Shown here: in pieces, positions 49,184 through 56,714 of the stretch | Layout: each line of letters starts with the position of its first letter | Position numbering within the stretch: the stretch's first letter is position 1 | NCBI GenBank assembly: GCA_902774035.1 | Contig: CACYHA010000006.1 | Coordinates: 62,001-126,000, forward strand | From: Oscillospiraceae bacterium | Lineage (GTDB): Bacteria > Bacillota > Clostridia > Oscillospirales > Acutalibacteraceae | Direction: 5' to 3' | DNA length: 64,000 nt | The notes under the pieces: model-generated | Told to the model about the DNA's origin: nothing | Databases searched by the model: none | The model's input: only the letters and a program-made list of their open reading frames with translations | Program-made: the position numbers and the translations under genes

Positions 49184-49214
49184 ATTATACAACATTTCAT
49201 CCGAAAATTGTCCA
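49184..49214 (-). promoter_or_regulatory. probable promoter of the 49142-32646 gene train
   Basis: On the minus strand a consensus TATAAT (49189-49184). The best -35 match is TGGACA (49214-49209) with a long spacer of 19 bases, so the site may need help from an activator. No other promoter was seen in the gap. Confidence 0.55.
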
Positions 49215-49282
49215 AAAAATCAACAAAAAATGCCGGATTTTTTGTAAATATTTTGTGAACTGCGTGCTATGTGTCCGACTTT

Positions 49283-49426
49283 CTGCGCACGACTTTGCCG
49301 TGCGCAGGGGCGGCGGCGGAACCGCGCGGCCCGGGCCGCGCGAAAACGAAGCAAGGCTTCGTTTTGAACCGTGCCGGGGCACGGTTCGTTCCGCCGCCGC
49401 CTTCACCGCGCAGCGAAGCTGCGCGG
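49283..49426. repeat. cloverleaf palindromic element 2
   Basis: A perfect 14-bp outer stem (49309-49322 with 49388-49401) encloses three hairpins with no base between them: the palindrome CGCGCGGCCCGGGCCGCGCG at 49323-49342, a 10-bp stem with AAG loop at 49343-49365, and a 10-bp stem with GG loop at 49366-49387. Flanking hairpins lie at 49283-49307 (9-bp stem) and 49406-49426 (9-bp stem, GAA loop). The 468-base gap 49143-49610 otherwise holds only the promoter and the dispersed repeat. Confidence 0.87.
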
Positions 49427-49470
49427 CAGCAGAGAACCGCCGCTTCCGAAAATACGCCGAGAGCGAAAAA

Positions 49471-49595
49471 ACGTCGAGTCAAAGCAAAAAATTTTACTTT
49501 TTGAAAAACATAAAAGAAAGAAAGCGCTGAAATCACAGAAATCCTCTGCGAAAAGCGCTTTCTTTTTCTCTGATGTTTTTCGCGAAATGCAGCAG
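49471..49595. repeat. dispersed repeat, copy 1, with conserved hairpin
   Basis: About 125 bases that match 60451-60577 with few changes. The core is a 12-bp stem (49517-49528 with 49554-49565) around a conserved 25-base loop, with T-rich flanks on both strands. It lies just behind the stop of the lipoprotein gene and probably acts as a bidirectional terminator. Confidence 0.8.
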
Positions 49596-49610
49596 GCTCC
49601 AAAAGTTCGG

Positions 49611-50546
49611 TCAGACTGCTTCGCTGCGGGTGAAGGAGGCGGAATAGAGATACGCTTCCCAGCCGTATTCGGCGGCCCAGTCTGTCAGGCAGGGCAGCAG
49701 GTTCGGCTTGTCGGCTTCGTCGGCGCCGGTGTAGTTCAAAGCGAACGCGCTCTTTTCGTTCCACTCGCCTTCCCCTTCGTCCGGGGCGGTCTTGCTGTAA
49801 CCGACGCCGAAGGTATAGGTCGTGGAAACGCCGTCCTTTTCAGCCACAAGCTGATGTCTGTCGTTCACGGAAAGCGCATAGACTGCACCGTCGAGCGTCA
49901 GGCCGTTTTCGTCAATGACGATATTGCCCTTTTCGCCCTCCCATTCGCCGAAGAATGAGGCGGGATCGACTGGGTGCGCAGCCAGCGCGCTGTCGATGCT
50001 GCCGGCTTCGTCCGCGCGGAAGAGACACTGCAGGGTGCCGTAATAACTGGAGCTGTCCTCGCTGATATCCTCCACGGAAAGCGTATACATCGCGTCGCCG
50101 TCGATCAGATAGGTAGAATACTGCAGTTGTTTGTCGCCCGGCGTTTCGTTGCCCTCCGCGTCATAGTTCATCAATTCCAGCTCTTCCACAAGGATGTTGT
50201 ATCCCTGCCGGGAAAGGCAGGTGAACGGCACGGCTTTTGTCTGTTCGCTGTCCGCCATTGTCGCTGTGGCGGTGCCGTCTTCCGCATAGGTATAGGTATA
50301 TTTGCCGTCGGCGGTTTTCCAAACGCCGAACAGCGCGGGGTCGGCCTTGCCGTCGCTGAAGGTGCCGATGGGCGTGTTCACCTGGGGAAGCTCCAGCGCG
50401 GTCCGGGTCGTTTTCAGGTCGTTCAGGCGCTCAAAAAGGTTGACAGCCTGCGCCTTTTTTTCGCCGCCGCAGCCTGCAAGCGCCGCCGCAAGCGCAGCGC
50501 ACAGCAGAACGGCAAGGATTTTTTTCAGGTTCTCTTTCATATTCAC
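49611..50546 (-). CDS. lipoprotein of unknown function
   Basis: A 311-residue protein with a lipoprotein signal peptide (LKKILAVLLCAALAAALAGC), the lipobox being LAGC. The mature part shows two similar halves with FGVWKTADGKYTYTYAEDG and FFGEWEGEKGNIVIDENGL, which suggest two beta-barrel or lipocalin-like domains. No enzyme motif is visible. The GTG at 50546 has AGGAGG nine bases upstream; an ATG two codons later is the alternative start. It starts 14 bases after the DUF1667 gene, so it is probably the last gene of that unit. Confidence 0.78.
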   Translation of the reverse strand: MNMKENLKKILAVLLCAALAAALAGCGGEKKAQAVNLFERLNDLKTTRTALELPQVNTPIGTFSDGKADPALFGVWKTADGKYTYTYAEDGTATATMADSEQTKAVPFTCLSRQGYNILVEELELMNYDAEGNETPGDKQLQYSTYLIDGDAMYTLSVEDISEDSSSYYGTLQCLFRADEAGSIDSALAAHPVDPASFFGEWEGEKGNIVIDENGLTLDGAVYALSVNDRHQLVAEKDGVSTTYTFGVGYSKTAPDEGEGEWNEKSAFALNYTGADEADKPNLLPCLTDWAAEYGWEAYLYSASFTRSEAV

Positions 50547-50560
50547 AGAGACAGCCCTCC

Positions 50561-50917
50561 TCAAACCTCGTTGGTCGCAATGATATCGGCGCCGGTGTCG
50601 CAGACGTTGGCGATCAGCACATCGCCCAGCTTGATCGGCGCGTCGGCGACCTCGTTGTTGATCGCCTTCATGCATTCGAACATTTTGCCCTTGGGGATGG
50701 GCACGCTCGTCTTCACCGGAACGACCGGCAAAACGCCGCCGTTCACGCGGATGGTGCTGGTGAGCATACGCACGGGGTTCGTGCATTCGTCAATGGCGTA
50801 TTTTTCGCCGCGCTTGCAGGTGTTGCCGGAAACGGAAACCACCTTGCCCGCGTCGTCCAGCTCCACATGCAGCGCGCAGCCGATGGGGCAGGACACACAA
50901 ATCATATCTCTGGTCAT
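50561..50917 (-). CDS. DUF1667 domain protein
   Basis: A 118-residue protein beginning MTRDMICVSCPIGC, with cysteines at 7, 10 and 14 and a fourth in GNTCKRG, a probable iron-sulfur or zinc site. DUF1667 proteins are regularly encoded directly after the two flavoproteins of the anaerobic glycerol-3-phosphate dehydrogenase type in Clostridia, as here. It may be an electron-transfer partner; this is inferred from context. It overlaps the upstream flavoprotein gene by four bases (ATGA). Confidence 0.92.
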   Translation of the reverse strand: MTRDMICVSCPIGCALHVELDDAGKVVSVSGNTCKRGEKYAIDECTNPVRMLTSTIRVNGGVLPVVPVKTSVPIPKGKMFECMKAINNEVADAPIKLGDVLIANVCDTGADIIATNEV

Positions 50918-52176
50918 TTCGTCGGCACCTCCAGTCTGACGGTGAGCTGTTTCTTTTCCAGGGCGCGGATGTCGTCGGCCTTGATGATCACATATTCCAT
51001 TTCACCCGGAGCGAGTTTCGGCTTTTTCTTGGAATAGAGCACCTTGCCGTCGCTTTCCACGATGATCTTTGTGTTGCGGAACACGTCGGCCACGCGGAAA
51101 TAGAGCTTCACGTCGCCGTCGGGGTTCTCGTTGATGTTCTGGGGCACCACATAGCGCACACCGTCTTTCCCGCTGACGGAAACATAGTGGTTGCGGCCGC
51201 GGGGCCGGTTGGCGATGTAGGCCGCCGCGCCTTCGCCGGCGATCTGGCTTTCCGCCGTGACGTAGTCCACCAGGTCATGGACCTGCAGCACGTTGCCGCA
51301 GGCAAAGATGCCCGGGCGGCTCGTCTGGCGATTTTCGTCCACGATGGCGCCGTTGGTCACCGGGTCGATGATGATGCCGGCCATGCGGGTCAGCTCGTTT
51401 TCGGGGATCAGACCGACCGAGAGCAGCAGCGTGTCGCATTCCACATATTGCTCCGTACCGGGGATCGGACGGCGGTTTTCGTCCACATTGGCGATCGTGA
51501 CGCCCTCCAGACGCTCGATGCCGTGGGTCTGGATCACGGTGCAGGACAGCTTCAGCGGAATACCCAGATCGTCGAGGCACTGGGTGATGTTGCGCTGCAG
51601 ACCGCCGGAAAACGGCATGAGTTCGCAGACCATCTCCACCTTTGCACCCTCGAGGGTCATGCGGCGGGCCATGATCAGGCCGATGTCGCCGGAGCCGAGG
51701 ATAACGATCTTTTTGCCGGGCATATAGCCGTCAAGGTTCACATATTTCTGCGCGGTGCCGGCGGTCATGATGCCGGAGGCGCGAGAGCCGGGGATATCCA
51801 GCGCGCCGCGGGGACGTTCGCGGCAGCCCATGGCGAGGATGATGGCCGTGGCGCTGATCTCCAGCATACCGTCGATGTTGTTCGTGGCGACCACGACGTT
51901 GCCGGTGCGGATCTCCAGCACCATGGTGTCCACCTTGACATCGATATCGGTCTGCTGCACCTGTTCAATGAAGCGGTGGGCATATTCGGGGCCGGTCAGC
52001 TCTTCGCCGAAGTAGTGCAGACCGAAGCCCGCGTGGATGCATTGCTCGAGGATGCCGCCGAGGGTCTCGGCGCGTTCGAGGATCAGAATTTTTTTAACGC
52101 CGCATTCTTTTGCCTTGAGCGCGGCGGCCATGCCGGCGGGACCTCCGCCGATGACGACCAGATCATATTTCAGCAT
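50914..52176 (-). CDS. FAD/NAD-dependent oxidoreductase (GlpB-like partner)
   Basis: A 420-residue flavoprotein. The FAD-binding motif VVIGGGPAGMAAALKA is at the N-terminus, a second nucleotide-binding motif KIVILGSGDIGLIMARRM is in the middle (NAD(P)H), and GIFACGNVLQVHDLVDYVTA closes the FAD fold. It resembles thioredoxin-reductase-like subunits that transfer electrons from the dehydrogenase next door to NAD. The ATG at 52176 is used because GAGGTGG stands directly before it. It lies 10 bases behind the GlpA-like gene and overlaps the DUF1667 gene. Confidence 0.92.
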   Translation of the reverse strand: MLKYDLVVIGGGPAGMAAALKAKECGVKKILILERAETLGGILEQCIHAGFGLHYFGEELTGPEYAHRFIEQVQQTDIDVKVDTMVLEIRTGNVVVATNNIDGMLEISATAIILAMGCRERPRGALDIPGSRASGIMTAGTAQKYVNLDGYMPGKKIVILGSGDIGLIMARRMTLEGAKVEMVCELMPFSGGLQRNITQCLDDLGIPLKLSCTVIQTHGIERLEGVTIANVDENRRPIPGTEQYVECDTLLLSVGLIPENELTRMAGIIIDPVTNGAIVDENRQTSRPGIFACGNVLQVHDLVDYVTAESQIAGEGAAAYIANRPRGRNHYVSVSGKDGVRYVVPQNINENPDGDVKLYFRVADVFRNTKIIVESDGKVLYSKKKPKLAPGEMEYVIIKADDIRALEKKQLTVRLEVPTK

Positions 52177-52186
52177 ACTTCCCACC

Positions 52187-53632
52187 TCACTTTGTTCTTT
52201 CGTAGAGAATGACGGAATCGTTGCCGAATTTCGTCACTTCGTTCATGTCCTCGCCAAGCTCGCGCGCGAGGATCTCCACCACCTTGGAACCGCAGAAGCC
52301 GCCCTGGCAGCGGCCCATGCCGGCGCGGGTGCGGCGTTTGACGCCGTCCACATCTCTGGCGCCGCAGGGCGCCTTGATTGCGTCGATGATCTCGCCTTCC
52401 GTGATACCTTCGCAGCGGCAGATGATGCGGCCGTAGCGCTTGTCTTTTTCCACAAGCGCCTTGCGTTCCTCGTTGGAAAGCTCGTTCACATGGATCGGTT
52501 CCGGACGGGTCGTGTCATAGTGTTCCTTGCGCTGATACTGCGGCGCGACCTCGCCGAAAATGCTCATCACATAGCGGGCGATGGCGGGCGCAGCGGTCAG
52601 ACCCGGCGATTCGATGCCGGCCACATTGATGAAGTGATCGTTGGCTTTGCTGGGCGCGATCAGGAAATCGCTGTTGCCGTCCGCGATGTGGGCGCGCAGA
52701 CCCGCAAACGAAGTGATGCAGTTGCGCGTGGACAGCGCGGGGATGACGGTGCGTACATCGTTCTTCACGGTGTTCAGGCCGTCGATCGTGGTATCAACGT
52801 CGAGCTTGCTGTCAAAATCGAGGTCGATAGCCGTCGGACCCATCAGGACGTTGCCGTGCACCGTCGGGGTGATGAGAATGCCCTTGCCCATCTTGGAAGG
52901 GCAGTGGAACAGCACGTGGTTGACCATTTTCTTTTCGTTCTTGTCCAGCAGATAGTATTCGCCCTTACGCGGAATGATGCGGAAGGAGTCGTCGCCGATC
53001 ATCTTGGCGATCTGGTCGGCAAAGACGCCGGCGCAGTTGATAACGTATTTGGCTTTGACCACGCCGCTCGCCGTGGAAAGGATGAACATGCCGTCCTTTT
53101 GCTCGATGGCGAACACGCCGCTGTTGCGCTTGACGCGCGCACCGTTGAGCACGGCGTTTTCCACCGCGGCGATGGTCAGCTCATAGGGGCTGACGATGCC
53201 GGCTGTCGGCGCCCAGAGCGCACCCACGGCCTCTTCGCTGATATAGGGCTCCATATCGCGCAGGCGTTCCTGGCTGATGATGTCCATGTTCGGCACGCCG
53301 TTGGCAAAGCCGCGCTCAAACAGCTCGTCCAAAGTCTTCATGTCGTCCCAGGAATAGGCCACGACCAGCGAGCCGATGTTCTTGTAGGGCACATGGAGCT
53401 TGTTGCAGTAGTACGCCATCAGCGAGGCGCCCTGCACGTTCAGCTTGGCCTTCAGGGTGCCGGGTTCCGCGTCGAAGCCCGCGTGCACGATGGCGCTGTT
53501 GGCTTTGGACGTGCCCATGGCAACGTCGTTGCATTTTTCCAGCAGCAGCACTTTCAGATCGAGCTTGGACAGTTCTCTTGTGATCATGGCGCCGCAAACG
53601 CCGGCACCGATCACAACAACATCATATTGCAT
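52187..53632 (-). CDS. FAD-dependent oxidoreductase with C-terminal [2Fe-2S] domain, anaerobic glycerol-3-phosphate dehydrogenase-like
   Basis: A 481-residue protein. The N-terminal FAD motif is VVVIGAGVCGAMITRELSKL, and the DAO-type fold includes TSKANSAIVHAGFD and INVAGIESPGLTAAPAIARY. The last 90 residues are a BFD-like [2Fe-2S] domain with CRCEGITEGEI and RTRAGMGRCQGGFCG. The build matches GlpA of anaerobic glycerol-3-phosphate dehydrogenase, though L-2-hydroxyglutarate oxidase is a relative. It would oxidise glycerol-3-phosphate to dihydroxyacetone phosphate. First gene of a three- or four-gene unit, with a consensus-like promoter overlapped by a dyad at 53708-53738. Confidence 0.9.
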   Translation of the reverse strand: MQYDVVVIGAGVCGAMITRELSKLDLKVLLLEKCNDVAMGTSKANSAIVHAGFDAEPGTLKAKLNVQGASLMAYYCNKLHVPYKNIGSLVVAYSWDDMKTLDELFERGFANGVPNMDIISQERLRDMEPYISEEAVGALWAPTAGIVSPYELTIAAVENAVLNGARVKRNSGVFAIEQKDGMFILSTASGVVKAKYVINCAGVFADQIAKMIGDDSFRIIPRKGEYYLLDKNEKKMVNHVLFHCPSKMGKGILITPTVHGNVLMGPTAIDLDFDSKLDVDTTIDGLNTVKNDVRTVIPALSTRNCITSFAGLRAHIADGNSDFLIAPSKANDHFINVAGIESPGLTAAPAIARYVMSIFGEVAPQYQRKEHYDTTRPEPIHVNELSNEERKALVEKDKRYGRIICRCEGITEGEIIDAIKAPCGARDVDGVKRRTRAGMGRCQGGFCGSKVVEILARELGEDMNEVTKFGNDSVILYERTK

Positions 53633-53700
53633 AATCTGAGATTCCTCCGTTTCGTTCTCCGATTCCCGGGCGGACCGTTGCCGATCTTCCCGTTCATATT

Positions 53701-53729
53701 ATCATAACACGCTTTGCTGCAATCGTCAA
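53701..53729 (-). promoter_or_regulatory. sigma-A promoter of the flavoprotein operon
   Basis: On the minus strand TTGACG (53729-53724), 17 bases, and TATGAT (53706-53701). It gives a leader of about 60 bases. Confidence 0.87.
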
Positions 53730-53738
53730 CAAAGCGTG
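53708..53738 (-). promoter_or_regulatory. 9-bp dyad overlapping the flavoprotein promoter, probable operator
   Basis: CACGCTTTG and CAAAGCGTG form a perfect inverted repeat at 53708-53716 and 53730-53738, with centres 22 bases apart (two helical turns). One arm lies in the spacer and the other just upstream of the -35 element, so bound protein would block RNA polymerase. Confidence 0.6.
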
Positions 53739-53807
53739 CGTGTTTTTGTTAAATCTTCTTAATTTCCGGGTGGAAATTTATGCAACTTTTCAGCCGCGCG
53801 GTCTCTT

Positions 53808-56453
53808 TCAAAACTGCAAAACGCGGATTTCTCCGGCGGCGGCGCTCAAAACGCGCGTTTTTTGGCGAACGACGGCCTTGACCTTGAAGCATCTTGTGCT
53901 CCCGGCAGGGAAAGCTCCGGCGGTGAATGCGGTCTTCTTCGTGGTGCCCAGCAGGGTGAACTTTCCGTTTTTCTTTTCCGCAGCGTAGATCTCATAGACA
54001 CAGTCGCCGCAGGGCTGCCATGAGAGGATGGCTTTTCCGTTTTGCCGTTTTGCCGCAACCTTCGGCGCGAGGGGCTTTGTTGCGGCGGCTTTCCGGGCGG
54101 AAAGAGGTCCGGCCAGAACGCAGTCGCCGCACTTTGTAAAGGCGCGCACATGCAGAAGATAGACGGCGCCGGGCAGCAGCTTTTTCATGGAGAAGGCCGG
54201 TTTCTTCGTGGTCTTCAGCAGGGTATAGCCGCCGGTTTCGGCGTTGAAGAGATAGACCTTGTAGCCGGTGGCGCCGCGGACGGGCTTCCACCGCAGCGCA
54301 AGGCGGTTTTCCCCGGCGGAGACCTCCAGCCCGGCGGGCTTGCGCGGAACGATTTTGAACGTGCGGGTCACGCTGCCTGCATAGTCGCCGCAGAAGTTCA
54401 CGGTCACCGTGTAGCGGCCGATCTCTTTGCGGCCGGGCGCGTACTGAACGGTGTAGCAGTTCGCGGCTTTGAGCGTTTTGCCGCCGCTGTCCCTGACCGT
54501 GACGGAAGGCGTTCTCTTTTTGCCGCTGAAGACAAAGCTGTCGGCGGAAAGGGCGACGCTTTTGATGCGCGGGATCACGGCGGTTTTCAGGGTTTCGCCG
54601 CAGATCTCGCAGGTCGTCACGGCGCTGCCGTCCCGTTTGGTCGTGGCTGCGGTGACGGTGACCTGCGGGGCGTGGCCCCGGGCGGGGATCGCCGTCTTTT
54701 CGGAAAGCTCTTTGCCGCAGACGCTGCAATAGGCGCGGTCGGCACGGCCGGCTTTGGTGCAGGTCGGCTCCACAACGCCTTCGTAGACGATGCTGTGTTC
54801 GGTGCGCGGCAGCGCAGTTACATCCGCGCGTTTGCCGCAGCGGATGCAGTGATGCGACTGTTCGCCCCGGGCGGTGCAGGTCGCCGGAACGTCGACCGTC
54901 CACGCGCTGTCGTAGCTGTGGCCGAGGGCGGGGAGCTCGGTCTCCTGCGCCGCGCCGCAGACGGTGCAGCCCATCATCGCCCGGCCTTTTTCCGTGCAGG
55001 TCGGTTCCTGAAGGGTGGAGATGCGCCGGAAGTCGTGCCCCTTTGCCGGAATGTCGGTCTGTTCGATCAGCACCTTGCCGCAGTATTTGCAGTGTGCGCC
55101 GGCGGTTTTTCCTTTTTCGGTGCAGGTCGGTTCCACCACGGGATCCGTCACGTCAAAATGCTCCGTGCGCGGCAGGCTCGTCACGTCCCTGCGCTTGCCG
55201 CAGCGGGTGCAATGGTGCGATTGTTCCCCCTGGGCGGTGCAGGTGGGCGCCTTGTCCGTCGTCCAGCTTTCGCTGTAGCTGTGGCCGAGGGCGGGCGTGG
55301 ATGTGATCTCGGTCTTACCGCAGCGGGCGCAAACGCTTTGCGCGCTGCCCTTTTCCGTACAGGTCGCCGCAGTCAAAACGACGGGTTCCCCGAAAGCATG
55401 GCCGAGGGCGGGAATGACGGTCGCCGCGCAGAGCGTCTTTCCGCAAACCGCGCAATGGGTGCCGCCGCTTTTCCCGGCCTTTTCGCAGGTCGCCGCGTCT
55501 GTCTGTGCGGCGTCGGGGACCGGAACGTGTTCGGCAAGGGGCAGGCTTGTCACATCCCTGCGCTTGCCGCAGCGGATGCAGTGGTGCGATTTTTCTCCCC
55601 GGGCGGTGCAGGTGGAGGCTTTGTCGGTTATCCAGCTTTCGCCGTAGCTGTGGCCGAGGGCGGAAAGACTGCGGGTCTTTTCCGCGCCGCAGCGCGTGCA
55701 GGTCAGGGTCTCTTCGCCCTTTTCCGTGCAGGTGGGCGCTTTGGTCTGGACGCCGGAAGCGGGAAAGCTGTGGCCGAGCGCCTTGACGGTGTTCGTTTTG
55801 GTCTGCGCGCCGCAGACGCGGCAGGTGCGCAGGGTGCAGCCCGCTTGTGTGCAGGTCGGGGCGACAGTCTGCTCCGTATAGGCGTGTTCAACGGTTGGAA
55901 GGAGCTTTTGCTCCATGACGGCGTCGCAGACTGCGCAGTGCAGACTGCTCACGCCCTTTTCCGTGCAGGTCGCACGCCTGTCGGTCTGCCAGAGGCCGGG
56001 CGTGTGGCCGGTCGGTTCGGTGTATTTGCTTTTGACGCACAGGCCGCAGCGCTCGCAGACGCCTTCGGTATAGCCCCAGTCGGTGCAGGTCGGCGCGACG
56101 ACGGCGGCTTGCTGCGAAAAGCTGTGGCCGAGGGCCGGGATCTCGACAAAATCGGTGCGCACGCCGCAGCGGCGGCAGTGGATCGATTTTTCTCCCGGCG
56201 TTTCGCAGGTGGGTTCCCGATCCACCGTCCAATTCGAGGGAAAATCATGGTTGAGCTTGGGCAGCGTCCGATAGGTGTATTCATCACAAATGCTGCAATA
56301 ATATACCTCTTTTCCCTCTTCCGTGCAGGAAGGCTCCATGCGCACGCGCAGCTCGCCCCTGTGCGCGCATTCGGCGCGGGCGGGCAGGAGAAACAAAAAA
56401 GACAGGGCAAAAACCAGCCCCGGCAGAAGCAGCCGTTTGCGATCGAGTTTCAT
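53808..56453 (-). CDS. secreted CxxCG-repeat surface protein with fibronectin-type-III-like domains
   Basis: An 881-residue protein with signal peptide (RLLLPGLVFALSFLFLLPAR). Residues about 30-630 hold some fourteen modules of 38-43 residues of the type PTCTEKG..x..CxxCG..x..LPALGHS, for example APTCTEKGEETLTCTRCGAE and ATCTARGEQSHHCIRCGKR. A linker with an Ig-like segment follows, then two fibronectin-type-III-like domains (KPAGLEVSAGENRLALRW, and SWQPCGDCVYEIYAAEKKNG). The modules are the same kind as in the 112-residue repeats of the gene at 15195. The protein is probably displayed at the cell surface. It is transcribed alone from the strong promoter at 56489-56517. Confidence 0.85.
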   Translation of the reverse strand: MKLDRKRLLLPGLVFALSFLFLLPARAECAHRGELRVRMEPSCTEEGKEVYYCSICDEYTYRTLPKLNHDFPSNWTVDREPTCETPGEKSIHCRRCGVRTDFVEIPALGHSFSQQAAVVAPTCTDWGYTEGVCERCGLCVKSKYTEPTGHTPGLWQTDRRATCTEKGVSSLHCAVCDAVMEQKLLPTVEHAYTEQTVAPTCTQAGCTLRTCRVCGAQTKTNTVKALGHSFPASGVQTKAPTCTEKGEETLTCTRCGAEKTRSLSALGHSYGESWITDKASTCTARGEKSHHCIRCGKRRDVTSLPLAEHVPVPDAAQTDAATCEKAGKSGGTHCAVCGKTLCAATVIPALGHAFGEPVVLTAATCTEKGSAQSVCARCGKTEITSTPALGHSYSESWTTDKAPTCTAQGEQSHHCTRCGKRRDVTSLPRTEHFDVTDPVVEPTCTEKGKTAGAHCKYCGKVLIEQTDIPAKGHDFRRISTLQEPTCTEKGRAMMGCTVCGAAQETELPALGHSYDSAWTVDVPATCTARGEQSHHCIRCGKRADVTALPRTEHSIVYEGVVEPTCTKAGRADRAYCSVCGKELSEKTAIPARGHAPQVTVTAATTKRDGSAVTTCEICGETLKTAVIPRIKSVALSADSFVFSGKKRTPSVTVRDSGGKTLKAANCYTVQYAPGRKEIGRYTVTVNFCGDYAGSVTRTFKIVPRKPAGLEVSAGENRLALRWKPVRGATGYKVYLFNAETGGYTLLKTTKKPAFSMKKLLPGAVYLLHVRAFTKCGDCVLAGPLSARKAAATKPLAPKVAAKRQNGKAILSWQPCGDCVYEIYAAEKKNGKFTLLGTTKKTAFTAGAFPAGSTRCFKVKAVVRQKTRVLSAAAGEIRVLQF

Positions 56454-56488
56454 GTGCGGACCTTCTTTTCCTTCTGTATTGCTTTCTT

Positions 56489-56517
56489 ATCATAGCATCC
56501 CGCTGTGCGCATGTCAA
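56489..56517 (-). promoter_or_regulatory. sigma-A promoter of the repeat protein gene
   Basis: On the minus strand TTGACA (56517-56512), 17 bases, and TATGAT (56494-56489), 35 bases before the start codon. Confidence 0.9.
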
Positions 56518-56566
56518 GAAATTTGTCGAATCCGGCAGACGGTTTTTAAAAAGATGCGGGAGCCGG

Positions 56567-56616
56567 GACGGAAACCTTCGGTTTTCTTTTCCCGAAATTC
56601 GGGTTCCGTCTGTTTT
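56567..56616 (+). terminator. branched hairpin with T run upstream of nifJ
   Basis: GACGGAA (56567-56573) pairs with TTCCGTC (56604-56610) and is followed by TGTTTTT. Inside lie two further small stems: AAACC/GGTTT with a TTC loop, and CCCGAA/TTCGGG around one base at 56591-56603. It looks like a terminator on the plus strand, but no plus-strand gene precedes it and the nifJ promoter comes after it. The rest of the gap holds only the two promoters. Confidence 0.55.
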
Positions 56617-56652
56617 TCCGGATAAATTCGCACATTTTTCACAGTTTAGCCC

Positions 56653-56681
56653 TTTACATCTTTTTTAATTCGTGTTACAAT
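56653..56681 (+). promoter_or_regulatory. sigma-A promoter of nifJ
   Basis: TTTACA at 56653-56658, 17 bases, and TACAAT at 56676-56681, 33 bases before the ATG. Confidence 0.85.
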
Positions 56682-56714
56682 ACTCGGTGAACCTAATTCA
56701 AAGGAGGACAAACA

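Noticed and set aside
49370..49610. Plus-strand frames of 60-190 codons in the gap 49143-49610.
   Set aside because: They run over the palindromic element and the dispersed repeat, lack ribosome binding sites and encode Arg/Ala/Pro-rich chance products.
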